DNA of 64,000 nt from Amycolatopsis xylanica. Lineage in GTDB: Bacteria > Actinomycetota > Actinomycetes > Mycobacteriales > Pseudonocardiaceae. Each line of letters starts with the position of its first letter. Position 1 is the first letter of the stretch. The position numbers and the translations under genes were made by a program. Below the pieces are notes generated by a model. It had not been told where the DNA came from and made no database searches. It saw only the letters and a list, made by a program, of their open reading frames with translations. Of the stretch, positions 28,441 through 38,241 are shown piece after piece. The DNA is taken from positions 384,754 through 448,753 of the forward strand of contig NZ_FNON01000006.1 of the NCBI RefSeq assembly GCF_900107045.1. The letters are read 5' to 3'.

Positions 28441-29292
28441 ATGCGGGTATTGATGGCTGGTTTAGTGCTGCTCGCGATCGCCGGTTGTGACGCGCCCGGA
28501 CAGTCCGCGGGTGGGGTGGTGCAGCTATCGCCGACACAGCCGTCGTCCCCGCCGCCCGTCACCCATCGGGTCGGCGGCGCCGGTTCGCTGGTCGAGGCAG
28601 TGACGAAGGCGGTGCTGGCCAAGTCGACGTATCACTTCGTCGTGGTGCCCAGCGACGGCCTGCTCAAGCCTTCGGAGGGTGACGCGCGGGTCCTGCGGCT
28701 GGCAGAACCGGTCAAATCCGTTGTGGACGGTCTGGAATTGGCAAGCACGGTGCGTACTCCGCTGCAGCAGGGGCGACCCCTTGACGAGTTGAGGCTGGTC
28801 ACCGCGCAGGGGGAGTCGTACGCGAAGCTGCCTGCTGAGTTCGAAAAGCAAAAGGGCAAGCCGTGGCTTCCATTGCCACGGAACCTCGACTCGGAACTCA
28901 ACAACAATCTGCTGGAAGTGCACGACAGCCTGGCTCAGGCCGTCACGCCGACCAACTACCACCTGCCGATCATCGCTGCTGGTGGCTTCATCCACGCGAC
29001 AGCGGTGGAGGGGCAGTGCGTTCGGCACAGCGTCACAGTGGATCTCAAGCAGGCTGCTGAGAAGGTGGAGAGCGTCTACCTCAAGGAGGAGATGCAGTAC
29101 GCGCTGGGCTCAGGTGGCAAGACCGTCGAGTACGAGCTGCTGGTTTGCCGCGGTGACGAACTGGCCCAGCTGAAGATGATCGTCCCCGTCATGAGCACCG
29201 GCAAGGTCAGCACCACCGAGATCCGCTTCAGCGACTGGGGCAAGCCGGTGACCATCGCCGCTCCGCCCGACGCAGAGACCTTCGGCCGCTAG
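28441..29292 (+). CDS. LppX/LprG-like lipoprotein
   Basis: 283 residues. ATG at 28441 follows GGGGAG. A short signal with lipobox LAIAGC (C17) anchors it to the membrane, then a Pro/Ser linker. The mature domain resembles the mycobacterial LppX_LprAFG fold, which has a hydrophobic cavity for lipids: a helix with 'VEAVTKAVLAKSTYHFVV' and the ending 'FSDWGKPVTIAAPPDAETFG'. Two Cys (GQCVRH and LVCRGD) may form a disulfide. Similar in type to the lipoprotein at 52957-53661 but without an exporter beside it. A 9-bp stem in its leader (28398-28423) may affect expression. Confidence 0.65.
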   Translation: MRVLMAGLVLLAIAGCDAPGQSAGGVVQLSPTQPSSPPPVTHRVGGAGSLVEAVTKAVLAKSTYHFVVVPSDGLLKPSEGDARVLRLAEPVKSVVDGLELASTVRTPLQQGRPLDELRLVTAQGESYAKLPAEFEKQKGKPWLPLPRNLDSELNNNLLEVHDSLAQAVTPTNYHLPIIAAGGFIHATAVEGQCVRHSVTVDLKQAAEKVESVYLKEEMQYALGSGGKTVEYELLVCRGDELAQLKMIVPVMSTGKVSTTEIRFSDWGKPVTIAAPPDAETFGR

Positions 29293-29301
29293 CCGCTGGG
29301 G

Positions 29302-29345
29302 TCGTGAGTGTTCCGGCCGGTTCTAACCGGCCGGAACACTCACGA
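29302..29345. terminator. Family-1 palindrome after the lipoprotein gene
   Basis: Perfect arms TCGTGAGTGTTCCGGCCGGT and its complement around the CTAA centre, 9 bp after the stop. The core is the same as at 39263-39310. Confidence 0.8.
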
Positions 29346-29424
29346 GCCCGGGTCTCGGGGGTAACCCTGAGGAGAAGACCGGGGGTTTACCCCATGGTCC
29401 GGTCCGCTTCGTCAGGCCAAGGTT

Positions 29425-30342
29425 ATGGCCATGGGGATCACGAGGCGGGGAGCACTGAGGGGGGCGGTGGGTGCGATGGTCGCCGTGGGGACGGCGGGCA
29501 TCGGCACAGCGGCGGCGTCAGGACGCCTGGAACGGATCAAGATCCCGACCAGGGCCGGGGTGTTCGACGCCGTCGCCGCCGGGCCGGAACGGGGGCGGAA
29601 AGTCTTGCTGCTGCACGGCTTTCCGGAGTTCGGCATCGAATGGGAGGCACAGCTGCGAGCGCTCGCGGGGGCGGGCTATCGCGCTGTGGCGCCCGATCAG
29701 CGTGGGTACTCGCGCGGGGTGCGGCCAGCCGGGATCGAGCATTACCAGCTCGATCATCAGGTGCGGGACGTGCGGGGGATCGCGGACTCACTCGGCTGGG
29801 GGCGGTTCGATCTGGTCGGGCACGACTGGGGCGCGGCGGTCGCCTGGGTGGCGGCCGCGCGCCACGGGGGCCGGGTGCGGTCGCTGACCGCGGTGTCCGT
29901 GCCGCATCTCGGCGCGTTCGAGAAGGCGTTGCGGGAAGATCCTGAGCAGCAGAAACGGTCGGCCTACATGGCGGGGTTCAGGGAGCCGACGCCGATACCG
30001 GAGAACAAGCTGCTGGCGAAGCCGTTGGTCATTCCGGGCGTGCCGGAGGCTCATCTGAACGAGTACAACGCGCGATTGCGTGAACCCGGAGCGTTGACCG
30101 CCGCGCTCGATTGGTATCGGGCAAACGATTTCACGGGGTACCCCGATCGGGTGGCCGTGCCGACGTTGTTCCTCGCCAGTGAGGATCCGGCGGTGGCGCC
30201 GTCGGGGATCGAGGACACGAAGAATTGGGTGACCGGGCCTTATCGGCTCGAAAAACTGGCCTCGGGCGGGCATTTCCTGCCGGAGGTGGCCGCACCCGCG
30301 GTCTCGGAGCTGTTGATCACACATCTGCGGGGTGTCCGATGA
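29425..30342 (+). CDS. Exported alpha/beta hydrolase, epoxide-hydrolase-like
   Basis: 305 residues. A Tat-like N-terminus (ITRRGALRGAVGAMVAVG) predicts export. The alpha/beta-hydrolase core has 'LLLHGFPEF' (oxyanion motif HGFP), nucleophile elbow 'GHDWGAA' with D134, and the charge-relay His in 'ASGGHFLPE'. An Asp nucleophile in GHDWG is typical of epoxide hydrolases and haloalkane dehalogenases; 'DQRGYSRG' fits the epoxide hydrolase side. The cytochrome P450 gene 35 bp downstream on the same strand could in principle supply epoxide substrates, but co-function is only inferred. Confidence 0.85.
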   Translation: MAMGITRRGALRGAVGAMVAVGTAGIGTAAASGRLERIKIPTRAGVFDAVAAGPERGRKVLLLHGFPEFGIEWEAQLRALAGAGYRAVAPDQRGYSRGVRPAGIEHYQLDHQVRDVRGIADSLGWGRFDLVGHDWGAAVAWVAAARHGGRVRSLTAVSVPHLGAFEKALREDPEQQKRSAYMAGFREPTPIPENKLLAKPLVIPGVPEAHLNEYNARLREPGALTAALDWYRANDFTGYPDRVAVPTLFLASEDPAVAPSGIEDTKNWVTGPYRLEKLASGGHFLPEVAAPAVSELLITHLRGVR

Positions 30343-30377
30343 GGATTGTCTCAAGGAAAGTCCGGTAATCTGCGGTT

Positions 30378-31652
30378 ATGTCGAATGTGCGGGATCGGGT
30401 TGTCTCGTGGGTGGGACGCAAATACCTTGCCAGGAAGCAAAAGTCGGGTTTCGATCTGTCGAAGATCTCGTTTCTTCCCGAGCGCGCGCTCATGCCGTTG
30501 CGCCGGAACGGGCTCGACCCGGTCGCGGAACTGGGGGCGACCCGCGCGGTCGAGCCGATCAGCAAGGTGCCGCTGCCGTTCGGTTTCAACGCCTGGCTTG
30601 TCAGCGGGTACACCGAATCGAAGGCCGTGCTCAGCGCGACCGCAGACTTCAGCAATGACTTCACCAACCTCGTCGGCAACGCGGGGGTGACCGAGGACCA
30701 GAATCCCGGTGGACTCGGCTTCGCGGACCCGCCGGTGCACACCCGGCTGCGGAAACTGCTGACGCCGGAATTCACCATGCGCAGGCTGGGCAGGCTCACC
30801 CCGCGCATTCACGCGATCGTCGAAGAGCAGCTCGACGCGATGGCGAAGGCGGACGGCCCGGTCGACCTGATGCAGGCGTTCGCGTTCCCGATCCCGTCGC
30901 TGACGATCTGCGAACTGCTCGGCGTCCCTTATGAGGACCGCGAGGATTTCCAGCGGCTGAGCACAGCGCGCTTCGATCTGTTCGGTGGCGCCGGCGCGTC
31001 GCTCGGCGCGATTTCGGAGTCGCTGACGTATCTGCGCGAGATCGTGAAGAAGCAGCGCGCCGACCCGGGTGACGGCCTGCTCGGCATGCTGGTGAAGGAA
31101 CACGGCGACGAGATTTCCGACGAGGAGCTGGCCGGGCTCGCCGACGGCGTGCTGACCGGTGGCCTGGAGACGACAGCAAGCATGGTCGCGCTCGGCGCGA
31201 TCGTCCTGCTGAGTGATCCCGAGCAGTTCCGGCGCGTGCACGATGACGACGAGGCGATCGCCCCGTTCGTCGAGGAGCTCCTGCGCTACCTGACCGTGGT
31301 GCAGATGGCGTTCCCGCGCTTCGCCCGTGAGGACGTCGAAGTGGCGGGCGTGCAGATCAAGAAGGGCGACATCGTGCTGGTGTCGCTGTCCGGGGCCAAC
31401 CGGGACGCCTCGCTGGGGTCTTCGATGGAGACCTTCGACCCGGACCGCCCCGCGTCACCGCACTTGGCGTTCGGCTGGGGCGTGCACCGCTGCATCGGCG
31501 CCGAGCTGGCCCGCATGGAGCTGCGGGCGGCCTACCCCGCGCTGGTGCGCCGCTTCCCGGGCATGAAGCTGGCCGTCGAGCCGGATGCGTTGGCGTATCG
31601 GCAGCTTTCGATCGTCTACGGCGTCGACACGTTGCCCGTGCATTTGGGCTGA
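30378..31652 (+). CDS. Cytochrome P450 (monooxygenase 1)
   Basis: 424 residues. The I-helix oxygen-activation motif is 'LTGGLETTAS' (Glu264-Thr265 pair), the K-helix is 'EELLRYL', and the heme pocket 'FGWGVHRCIGAELAR' has axial C372. The N-terminus is soluble, bacterial class I. It begins with an extra 50 or so basic residues before the usual 'PVAELGATRAVEPISKV' region. Electron supply could come from the convergent ferredoxin at 31714. Substrate unknown. Same strand as the hydrolase upstream. Confidence 0.92.
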   Translation: MSNVRDRVVSWVGRKYLARKQKSGFDLSKISFLPERALMPLRRNGLDPVAELGATRAVEPISKVPLPFGFNAWLVSGYTESKAVLSATADFSNDFTNLVGNAGVTEDQNPGGLGFADPPVHTRLRKLLTPEFTMRRLGRLTPRIHAIVEEQLDAMAKADGPVDLMQAFAFPIPSLTICELLGVPYEDREDFQRLSTARFDLFGGAGASLGAISESLTYLREIVKKQRADPGDGLLGMLVKEHGDEISDEELAGLADGVLTGGLETTASMVALGAIVLLSDPEQFRRVHDDDEAIAPFVEELLRYLTVVQMAFPRFAREDVEVAGVQIKKGDIVLVSLSGANRDASLGSSMETFDPDRPASPHLAFGWGVHRCIGAELARMELRAAYPALVRRFPGMKLAVEPDALAYRQLSIVYGVDTLPVHLG

Positions 31653-31654
31653 GG

Positions 31655-31712
31655 CCCGGGATAAAGCGGGCTTTATCCCGGGAAAAGCACCCGGGATAAA
31701 GCCCGCTTTATC
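31655..31712. terminator. Family-2 nested palindrome between convergent P450 and ferredoxin genes
   Basis: Two 23-bp perfect arms (31660-31682 and 31690-31712) flank a 7-base loop. Each arm itself contains the palindrome GATAAAGC-GG-GCTTTATC, so either one long or two short hairpins can form. It starts 2 bp after one stop and ends 1 bp before the other. Confidence 0.8.
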
Positions 31713-31713
31713 G

Positions 31714-31908
31714 TCACTCGACGAGGGACAGGGCTTGGCTGGGGCAGATGTGCACGGCGTCGCGTGCGTGGTCCGCCGCCTCACCTTCGGGTTCTGACAC
31801 GAGGACGATGACCGTGCCGTCGTCCTCGGTCTGGTCGAACACCTCCGGGTCGGTCAGCACGCACTGACCGGCTCCGACGCAGCGCCCCGTGTCGGCGATG
31901 ATCTTCAT
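31714..31908 (-). CDS. [3Fe-4S] ferredoxin
   Basis: 64 residues. Cluster ligands C10 and C16 (GRCVGAGQCVL) and the distal Cys in 'HICPSQAL'; the second position of the usual C-x2-C-x2-C triad is Ala, as in P450-partner 3Fe-4S ferredoxins. Starts 9 bp after the P450 at 31918-33138 and ends the P450-P450-ferredoxin operon, so it is the likely electron donor to one or more of the three P450s. A ferredoxin reductase is not visible in the window. Confidence 0.9.
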   Translation of the reverse strand: MKIIADTGRCVGAGQCVLTDPEVFDQTEDDGTVIVLVSEPEGEAADHARDAVHICPSQALSLVE

Positions 31909-31917
31909 GGAACTCTC

Positions 31918-33138
31918 CTACTTGCAGGTGACGGGCAGTGCGTACAGCCCGAAGATAGCCGCGTCGTCCTTGAACGGCAGCTCCGTTTCGGGGACCGCGA
32001 TCTTCAGATCCGGGATCCGCTTGAAGAGCGTGTCGATGACGATCTGCAGCTCCATCCGCGCGAGGTTCTGGCCGAGGCACTGGTGCGCCCCGAAACCGAA
32101 CGCCACGTGGTGCCGCGCGCCGCGGTCGATGTCGAGCTCGTCGGGGTTCTCGAACGCCGCCGGGTCGCGGTTGGCCGAGTAGCCGAGCGCGAGGATGCCC
32201 TCGTCCTTCTTGATCGTCACGCCGCCGATTTCGACGTCCGCGACGGCGACGCGTGCCGTCGCCGCGTCGACGATCGTGAAGTAGCGCAACAGTTCCTCGA
32301 TCGCGACCAGCGTCTTGCCGGGGTCTGCCTTGACGATCGCGAGCTGCTCGGGATTGCGCAGCAGCGCCAGCGTGCTGAGCGAGATCATGTTCGCCGTGGT
32401 CTCGTGCCCCGCGAGCAGCAGCAGGAACGAGAGGCTCACCAGCTTGCCGTGGTGGTACGTGCCTTCCTCGCGCAGCTTGAGGATCTGCCTGCCGAGCAGG
32501 TCGCCCTCGGACGGCGCGGCCTCCTTGGCCGTGACCAGCTCGTCGAGGTAGTCGACGACGCCGTCGAACGCCGCGCGCCGCTCCAGCGGGGTGGCGGTGC
32601 GGCTGAGCATGCTGGCCGTGCGCACCTGGAAGAACTCGTGGTCCTCATAAGGGACGCCGAGTAGCTCACAGATCACCAAGGACGGCACCGGCAGCGAAAG
32701 CTCCGCCACCAGGTCGACCTCGCCGTCCGCGGCGAGCAGCGCGTCGATGCGCTCGTCGACGATCTCCTGAATGCGCGGGCGCAACGCCTCCATGCGCCGC
32801 ACGGTGAACTCGCCGAGCACCGCGCGCCTGGCCGGGCCGTGTTCCGGCGCGTCCATCGACAGCATGGTCTTCTCGAAGTCCGGATTCTGGTTCTGGCGCT
32901 GGCCCTTGATCAGCATCGGGAAATTCGGGTTGGTGCGGTCCGCGCTGAATCGCGGGTCGGACAGCGCGGCGCGGACGTCCTCGTGGCGGGTGATCGCCCA
33001 CGCCCAGGTGCCGTCCGGCAGGCTGACCTTCGAAATCGGTTCCGACTCGCGGATCTCCTTGTATTCCTTCGGCGGCGAGAACGGGCATTCCCTGGCAAGC
33101 GGGAACGTCAAATCCTCGGTCTCCATTACCCCTGTCAT
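31918..33138 (-). CDS. Cytochrome P450 (monooxygenase 2)
   Basis: 406 residues. I-helix 'LLLLAGHETTANMIS', K-helix 'EELLRYFTIVDAATAR', heme motif 'FGFGAHQCLGQNLAR' with axial C354. The start 'ECPFSPPKEYKEIRESEPIS' resembles the CYP105 group and the neighbouring P450 3, so the two look like a tandem duplication. It starts 18 bp after P450 3. CYP105-type enzymes hydroxylate many hydrophobic compounds; the substrate cannot be predicted. Confidence 0.93.
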   Translation of the reverse strand: MTGVMETEDLTFPLARECPFSPPKEYKEIRESEPISKVSLPDGTWAWAITRHEDVRAALSDPRFSADRTNPNFPMLIKGQRQNQNPDFEKTMLSMDAPEHGPARRAVLGEFTVRRMEALRPRIQEIVDERIDALLAADGEVDLVAELSLPVPSLVICELLGVPYEDHEFFQVRTASMLSRTATPLERRAAFDGVVDYLDELVTAKEAAPSEGDLLGRQILKLREEGTYHHGKLVSLSFLLLLAGHETTANMISLSTLALLRNPEQLAIVKADPGKTLVAIEELLRYFTIVDAATARVAVADVEIGGVTIKKDEGILALGYSANRDPAAFENPDELDIDRGARHHVAFGFGAHQCLGQNLARMELQIVIDTLFKRIPDLKIAVPETELPFKDDAAIFGLYALPVTCK

Positions 33139-33156
33139 TGCTCTCTCCCCACTAAT

Positions 33157-34371
33157 TCACCACGTGACCGGCAGTTCATGCAGGCCGTAAATAGTTGTCT
33201 CCGTCTTGTACGGAAGTTCGGCGGCGGGTACTGCGAGCCGCAATCCCGGAATGCGCCGGAAGAGCGTGTCGAAGATGATCTGAAGCTCCAGCCTGGCCAG
33301 GTTCGCGCCCAGGCATTGGTGAATACCGAAGCCGAACGCGACGTGATGCCGTGCGCTGCGTTCGATGTCGAACTCATCCGGATCAACGAACGCTTCGGCG
33401 TCCCGGTTCCCGGAAATCGTCAATGCGATGACGCCTTCACCCGCTCGGATCAATTGCCCGCCGATTTCGACATCGTCGATGGCGACGCGCAGTCCGGCGG
33501 CCTCGGCGATCGTCAGGAATCGCAGCAATTCTTCGATGGCGCCCAGCGTTTTACTCGGGTCTTCGACGATTTTCTTCAGCTGATCGGGATGTTCCAGCAA
33601 AGTCAGGACGCCGAGTGAGGTCATGTTCGCCGTCGTCTCGTGCCCGGCGACCAGCAACAGGAACGCGAGTTCTTTGAGGTCCTGGTGCCGGACGCCACCG
33701 CCCGCGCGCTGCTTGAGGATCAGCCTGCCCAGCAGGTCGTCGGTCGGCTCGGCTTCCTTGGCGGTGACCAGCTCGTCGAGGAACGTCAGCAGCTCGCCGA
33801 ACGCGGCCTGCCGCTCGGCCAGCACCTTGTCGCGGCTGAGCATCGCGTACGTGCGCGACTCGAAGAACTCGTGATCGTGATACGGCACGCCGAGCAGTTC
33901 GCAGATCACCAGTGAGGGCACCGGAAGCGCGAGCGACTTGACCAGATCCGCCGGCTTCGGGCCGTCGAGGATCGCGTCGATCCGCTCGTCGACGATCTGC
34001 TGGACTCGCGGCGCCATGGCCTTCACCCGGCGGATGGTGAACTCGCTGAGCACCTCGCGGCGCTTCTCGCCGTGCTCGGGCGCGTCCATGTCGATGAGTG
34101 AGGACCGGAAACCTGGGATGATCTTCTGGTCCTTGATGATCCGGGGGAAACCGGGCGCGTGGCGGTCGGAGCTGAACCGCGGATCGGTCAGCAGCTGCCG
34201 GATGTCCTCGAGGCGGGACACCGCCCAGATGGTCATCCCGGACGCCAGCCGGACCTTCGTGACGGGCTCCTCCGCGCGCAGCCGCTGGTACTCGGCGGGC
34301 GGACCGAACGGGCAAACCCGCTCCATCGGCCAGGCGAGTGTCGGCGAGCCGGCCACGTCGGTCATTCCCAT
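33157..34371 (-). CDS. Cytochrome P450 (monooxygenase 3)
   Basis: 404 residues. I-helix 'LLLVAGHETTANMTS', K-helix 'EELLRFLTIAEAAGLR', heme motif 'FGFGIHQCLGANLAR' with axial C353. Close relative of P450 2 by eye across the whole length. First gene of the minus-strand P450-P450-ferredoxin operon. Diverges from the TetR gene across 178 bp that contain paired repeat sites, so TetR probably controls it. Confidence 0.93.
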   Translation of the reverse strand: MGMTDVAGSPTLAWPMERVCPFGPPAEYQRLRAEEPVTKVRLASGMTIWAVSRLEDIRQLLTDPRFSSDRHAPGFPRIIKDQKIIPGFRSSLIDMDAPEHGEKRREVLSEFTIRRVKAMAPRVQQIVDERIDAILDGPKPADLVKSLALPVPSLVICELLGVPYHDHEFFESRTYAMLSRDKVLAERQAAFGELLTFLDELVTAKEAEPTDDLLGRLILKQRAGGGVRHQDLKELAFLLLVAGHETTANMTSLGVLTLLEHPDQLKKIVEDPSKTLGAIEELLRFLTIAEAAGLRVAIDDVEIGGQLIRAGEGVIALTISGNRDAEAFVDPDEFDIERSARHHVAFGFGIHQCLGANLARLELQIIFDTLFRRIPGLRLAVPAAELPYKTETTIYGLHELPVTW

Positions 34372-34393
34372 CCCATCCGGACAAAGCGCCTAT

Positions 34394-34453
34394 GTGGAAG
34401 GTTTGTTTCCGCTTACGTGTCCCAAGGTACCGAAGTGGAGGGTTTCCGTCCAC
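34394..34453. promoter_or_regulatory. Candidate TetR operator pair
   Basis: Two related sites 41 bp apart: GTGGAAGGTTTGTTTCCGC (34394) and GTGGAGGGTTTCCGTCCAC (34435). Each is imperfectly palindromic (GGAA...TTCC; GTGGA...TCCAC). They sit between the divergent TetR and P450 starts. Confidence 0.5.
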
Positions 34454-34549
34454 CTAAATTCACCGGATGCCGTCAACTTCCAACCTGTACTCGGTAAACC
34501 GTTGCTCATGCGAGAATCGGCCACCGGTTTCACGCGAAAGGCAAGTGAC

Positions 34550-35182
34550 ATGAAGGCCGAATCTGGGGCGCCCTTGCGGGCAGACGCGCGCCGTAACCGT
34601 GACCAGATCATCGCCGCGGCCAAGACGATCTTCGTCGAACAGGGCCCTGACGCGCCGATGGAGGACATCGCGCGCGCGGCGGCGGTCGGCGTCGGGACGC
34701 TCTACCGGCGGTTCCCCGACCGGGAGACGTTGATCAGGGAGGTCGCGCGGGACAACTTCGCGCGCGTGCTCACCGAGGCGCGCGCGGCACTCGCGGAGGA
34801 GCCGACGGCGTGGGACGCGCTGGTCCGCTTCTTGCGCTTCTCGCAGGAGCTGCGGCTGTCCGTGCAGCTCGCGATGCTCTCGCCGCAGGCGGAGGCCGCG
34901 ATCGCCTGCGACCCGCTCACCGGCGAGTTCCGGCGCGCGCTGCTGGGCGAGCTGGAGACGGTGGTCAAGAACGCGCAGGCCGAGGGGGCGCTGCGGCCGG
35001 ACGTCGGCGCGGGCGACGTCGCGCTGGTCTTCACGTTGCTGCTGCGGCAGCTGCCGAACAAGCTGGACAACATCGAGTCGGCGGCCGAGCGGGTGATGGG
35101 GCTGATGCTCGACGGCCTGCGCGCCCAGCCCGGCAGCGAACTGCCGGGCCGGGTGCTGACCGGCGAGGACCTGTTGCCGTAG
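34550..35182 (+). CDS. TetR-family regulator
   Basis: 210 residues from ATG at 34550 (AAAGG 9 bp upstream). The N-terminal HTH is clear: 'RDQIIAAAKTIFVEQG', 'EDIARAAAVGVGTLYRRF', 'RETLIREVARDNF'. The helical C-terminal ligand domain is less conserved. Divergent from the P450 operon and probably its repressor, with a small hydrophobic inducer; it may also control itself. Its stop codon directly abuts the stop of the convergent secreted-protein gene. Confidence 0.9.
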   Translation: MKAESGAPLRADARRNRDQIIAAAKTIFVEQGPDAPMEDIARAAAVGVGTLYRRFPDRETLIREVARDNFARVLTEARAALAEEPTAWDALVRFLRFSQELRLSVQLAMLSPQAEAAIACDPLTGEFRRALLGELETVVKNAQAEGALRPDVGAGDVALVFTLLLRQLPNKLDNIESAAERVMGLMLDGLRAQPGSELPGRVLTGEDLLP

Positions 35183-35824
35183 TTACGGGGTAGGGGAGCA
35201 GGCGGCGTGCCCGACCGTGACCGAGCCGGTGATCTTCGAAGCGGGCAGGAAGTTGATCCGCAGCATGGTGAGCGCGATGCTGCCGTCGCCGGGCTTGTCG
35301 TGGATGTTGAACACCGCGTTGGCCAGCACGGTGCCGTCGGGCTTCTTGAGTGGCACGGTGTGCTTCTCCGGGACGGGGTTCGGAAGCGCGGGGATCCCGG
35401 ACAGGCCGCCGTAGCTCCAGCCCGCGTTCGTCTGGGTCTGGGTGGCGTCGCAGGTGACCTTGTAGGTCGCGATCTTGACGCGCGGGCCCTTCTCGCTGAC
35501 CAGTGCGGACAGGTCGAAGTTCTTGCCCTCGGCCTTGGAGGACGTGGTCGTGGCGTCGGTGTTCGGGTCGGTCACCGTGGTGGTGCACGACGAGGTGCCG
35601 CCGCCGAAGGTGATCCCCGTCTTGCTGACCGGCGCGGCGGCCTTGGTCGTGGGGCCGTCGACATCGCATTTGCCCTGGACGGGCACCTTGATGTTCGTGC
35701 CGCCCTTGGTGAAGTCGGCCGAGCCGAGGTGCGCGATGCCTGCCGGGGTATCCGCGAGCGCAGGCGCGGCGCTGAAGATCAACATCATGACCGTGAGTGC
35801 TGGAAGGGTGCGTTTAAGGTCCAT
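35183..35824 (-). CDS. Secreted beta-rich protein, choice-of-anchor-P-like
   Basis: 213 residues. A Sec signal (LKRTLPALTVMMLIFSAAP, cleavage near ALA-D) is followed by a Thr/Gly/Ala-rich all-beta domain. Cys at 'GKCDV', 'TSSCTT', 'KVTCDA' and 'HAACSP' could form two disulfides. The final 'IALTMLRINFLP....VTVGHAAC' resembles actinobacterial choice-of-anchor P proteins, which are exported and uncharacterised. No enzyme motif. It abuts the TetR stop. Confidence 0.65.
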   Translation of the reverse strand: MDLKRTLPALTVMMLIFSAAPALADTPAGIAHLGSADFTKGGTNIKVPVQGKCDVDGPTTKAAAPVSKTGITFGGGTSSCTTTVTDPNTDATTTSSKAEGKNFDLSALVSEKGPRVKIATYKVTCDATQTQTNAGWSYGGLSGIPALPNPVPEKHTVPLKKPDGTVLANAVFNIHDKPGDGSIALTMLRINFLPASKITGSVTVGHAACSPTP

Positions 35825-35896
35825 GAACGGGTTATCGGCATCTACCGGGTAGCACGTTGCGTCACCGGACGATAACCACCCGTTAGTGTGACCGAC

Positions 35897-35943
35897 GGGA
35901 TAAAGCGGGCTTTATGCCGCTCTGGGATAAAGCCCGCTTTATC
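35897..35943. terminator. Family-2 palindrome downstream of the truncated dehydrogenase
   Basis: Arms GATAAAGCGGGCTTTAT (35899-35915) and ATAAAGCCCGCTTTATC (35927-35943) around an 11-base loop, 5 bp past the stop of the minus-strand gene. Each arm is again self-complementary. Confidence 0.8.
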
Positions 35944-35948
35944 GCGTT

Positions 35949-36807
35949 TTAGACGCCGAGGGGGTGCCAGACCGTCTTGGCTTCGAGGTAACGGCGCAGG
36001 CGCGAGATGTCCGGGGTGTCCGTCCAGTCGGGCTCGGCGTCGGGGACCGTCAGGACGCGCTTGACCGTGTTCGCGGCCTCGCGGGCCAGGTCGGCGCGCG
36101 CCGAGGGCTCGGCGCCGGTCGGGTCGAGCGCGTTGACGTCGCCGTGCGAGGCCAGCCAGGAGCCGAGTTCCGAAGCGCGCCCGGTGAGGATGTTCGCCAC
36201 GCCGCCCGGCAGGTCGGACGTCGCGAGCACCTCGGACAGTGTGATCGCGGGCAGCGGGCGGTCGGCGCTGGACACGACGACGGCCGTCGAACCGGTGGCG
36301 AGCACCGGCGCGAGCACGCTGACCAGGCCGAGCAGCGACGACTGCTGCGGCGCGAGCACGCCGACCACGCCGGTCGGTTCCGGGACGGTGAAAGAGAAGT
36401 ACGGGCCCGCGACGGGGTTCGCCGCGCCGAGCACGGTCGCGATCTTGTCCGTCCAGCCCGCGTACCAGACCCAGCGGTCGATCGCGGTGTCCACAAGGGA
36501 CTGTGCCTTCTTCGCGGCGACGCCCTCGGACGCGGCCACCTCGGACACGAACTGCTCGCGACGGCCTTCGAGCATCTCGGCCACCCGGTACAGGACCTGG
36601 CCGCGGTTGTACGCGGTCGCGGCCGACCAGCCGCCGAAAGCCTTGCGTGCGGCCACAACGGCGTCGCGAACGTCCTTTCGGGACGCGTGCGCCGCGTTGG
36701 CCAGGAACTTGCCCTTGGTGTCGGTGACCGGATACACCCGGCCGGACTCCGAACGCGGGAACTTGCCGCCGATGTAGAGCTTGTACGTCTTCGCGACGGA
36801 GATGCGA

Positions 36808-36815
<8 letters not shown>
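35949..36815 (-). CDS. Truncated aldehyde dehydrogenase-like protein
   Basis: 288 residues against about 480 for the family. Residues 1-230 match the N-terminal and NAD-binding part ('LYIGGKFPRSESGRVYPV', 'WSAATAYNRGQVLYRVAEMLE', 'GVVGVLAPQQSSLLGLVSVLAPVLATG'). The whole catalytic domain with the active-site Cys and Glu is missing. The sequence then resumes with an ALDH-like C-terminus ('RYLEAKTVWHPLG'). The frame is open and translationally coupled (8-bp overlap) to the full-length enzyme, so it looks maintained rather than decaying. I recall the same deoC-ALDH-short-ALDH order in streptomycetes. It may be a non-catalytic partner subunit. Confidence 0.8.

Positions 36816-38240
<1,425 letters not shown>

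Positions 38241-38241
<1 letters not shown>

Noticed and set aside
30378..35182. Natural-product gene cluster around the P450 genes
   Set aside because: No polyketide, peptide, terpene or other core enzyme is present; three P450s, a ferredoxin and a TetR gene alone do not make a cluster.
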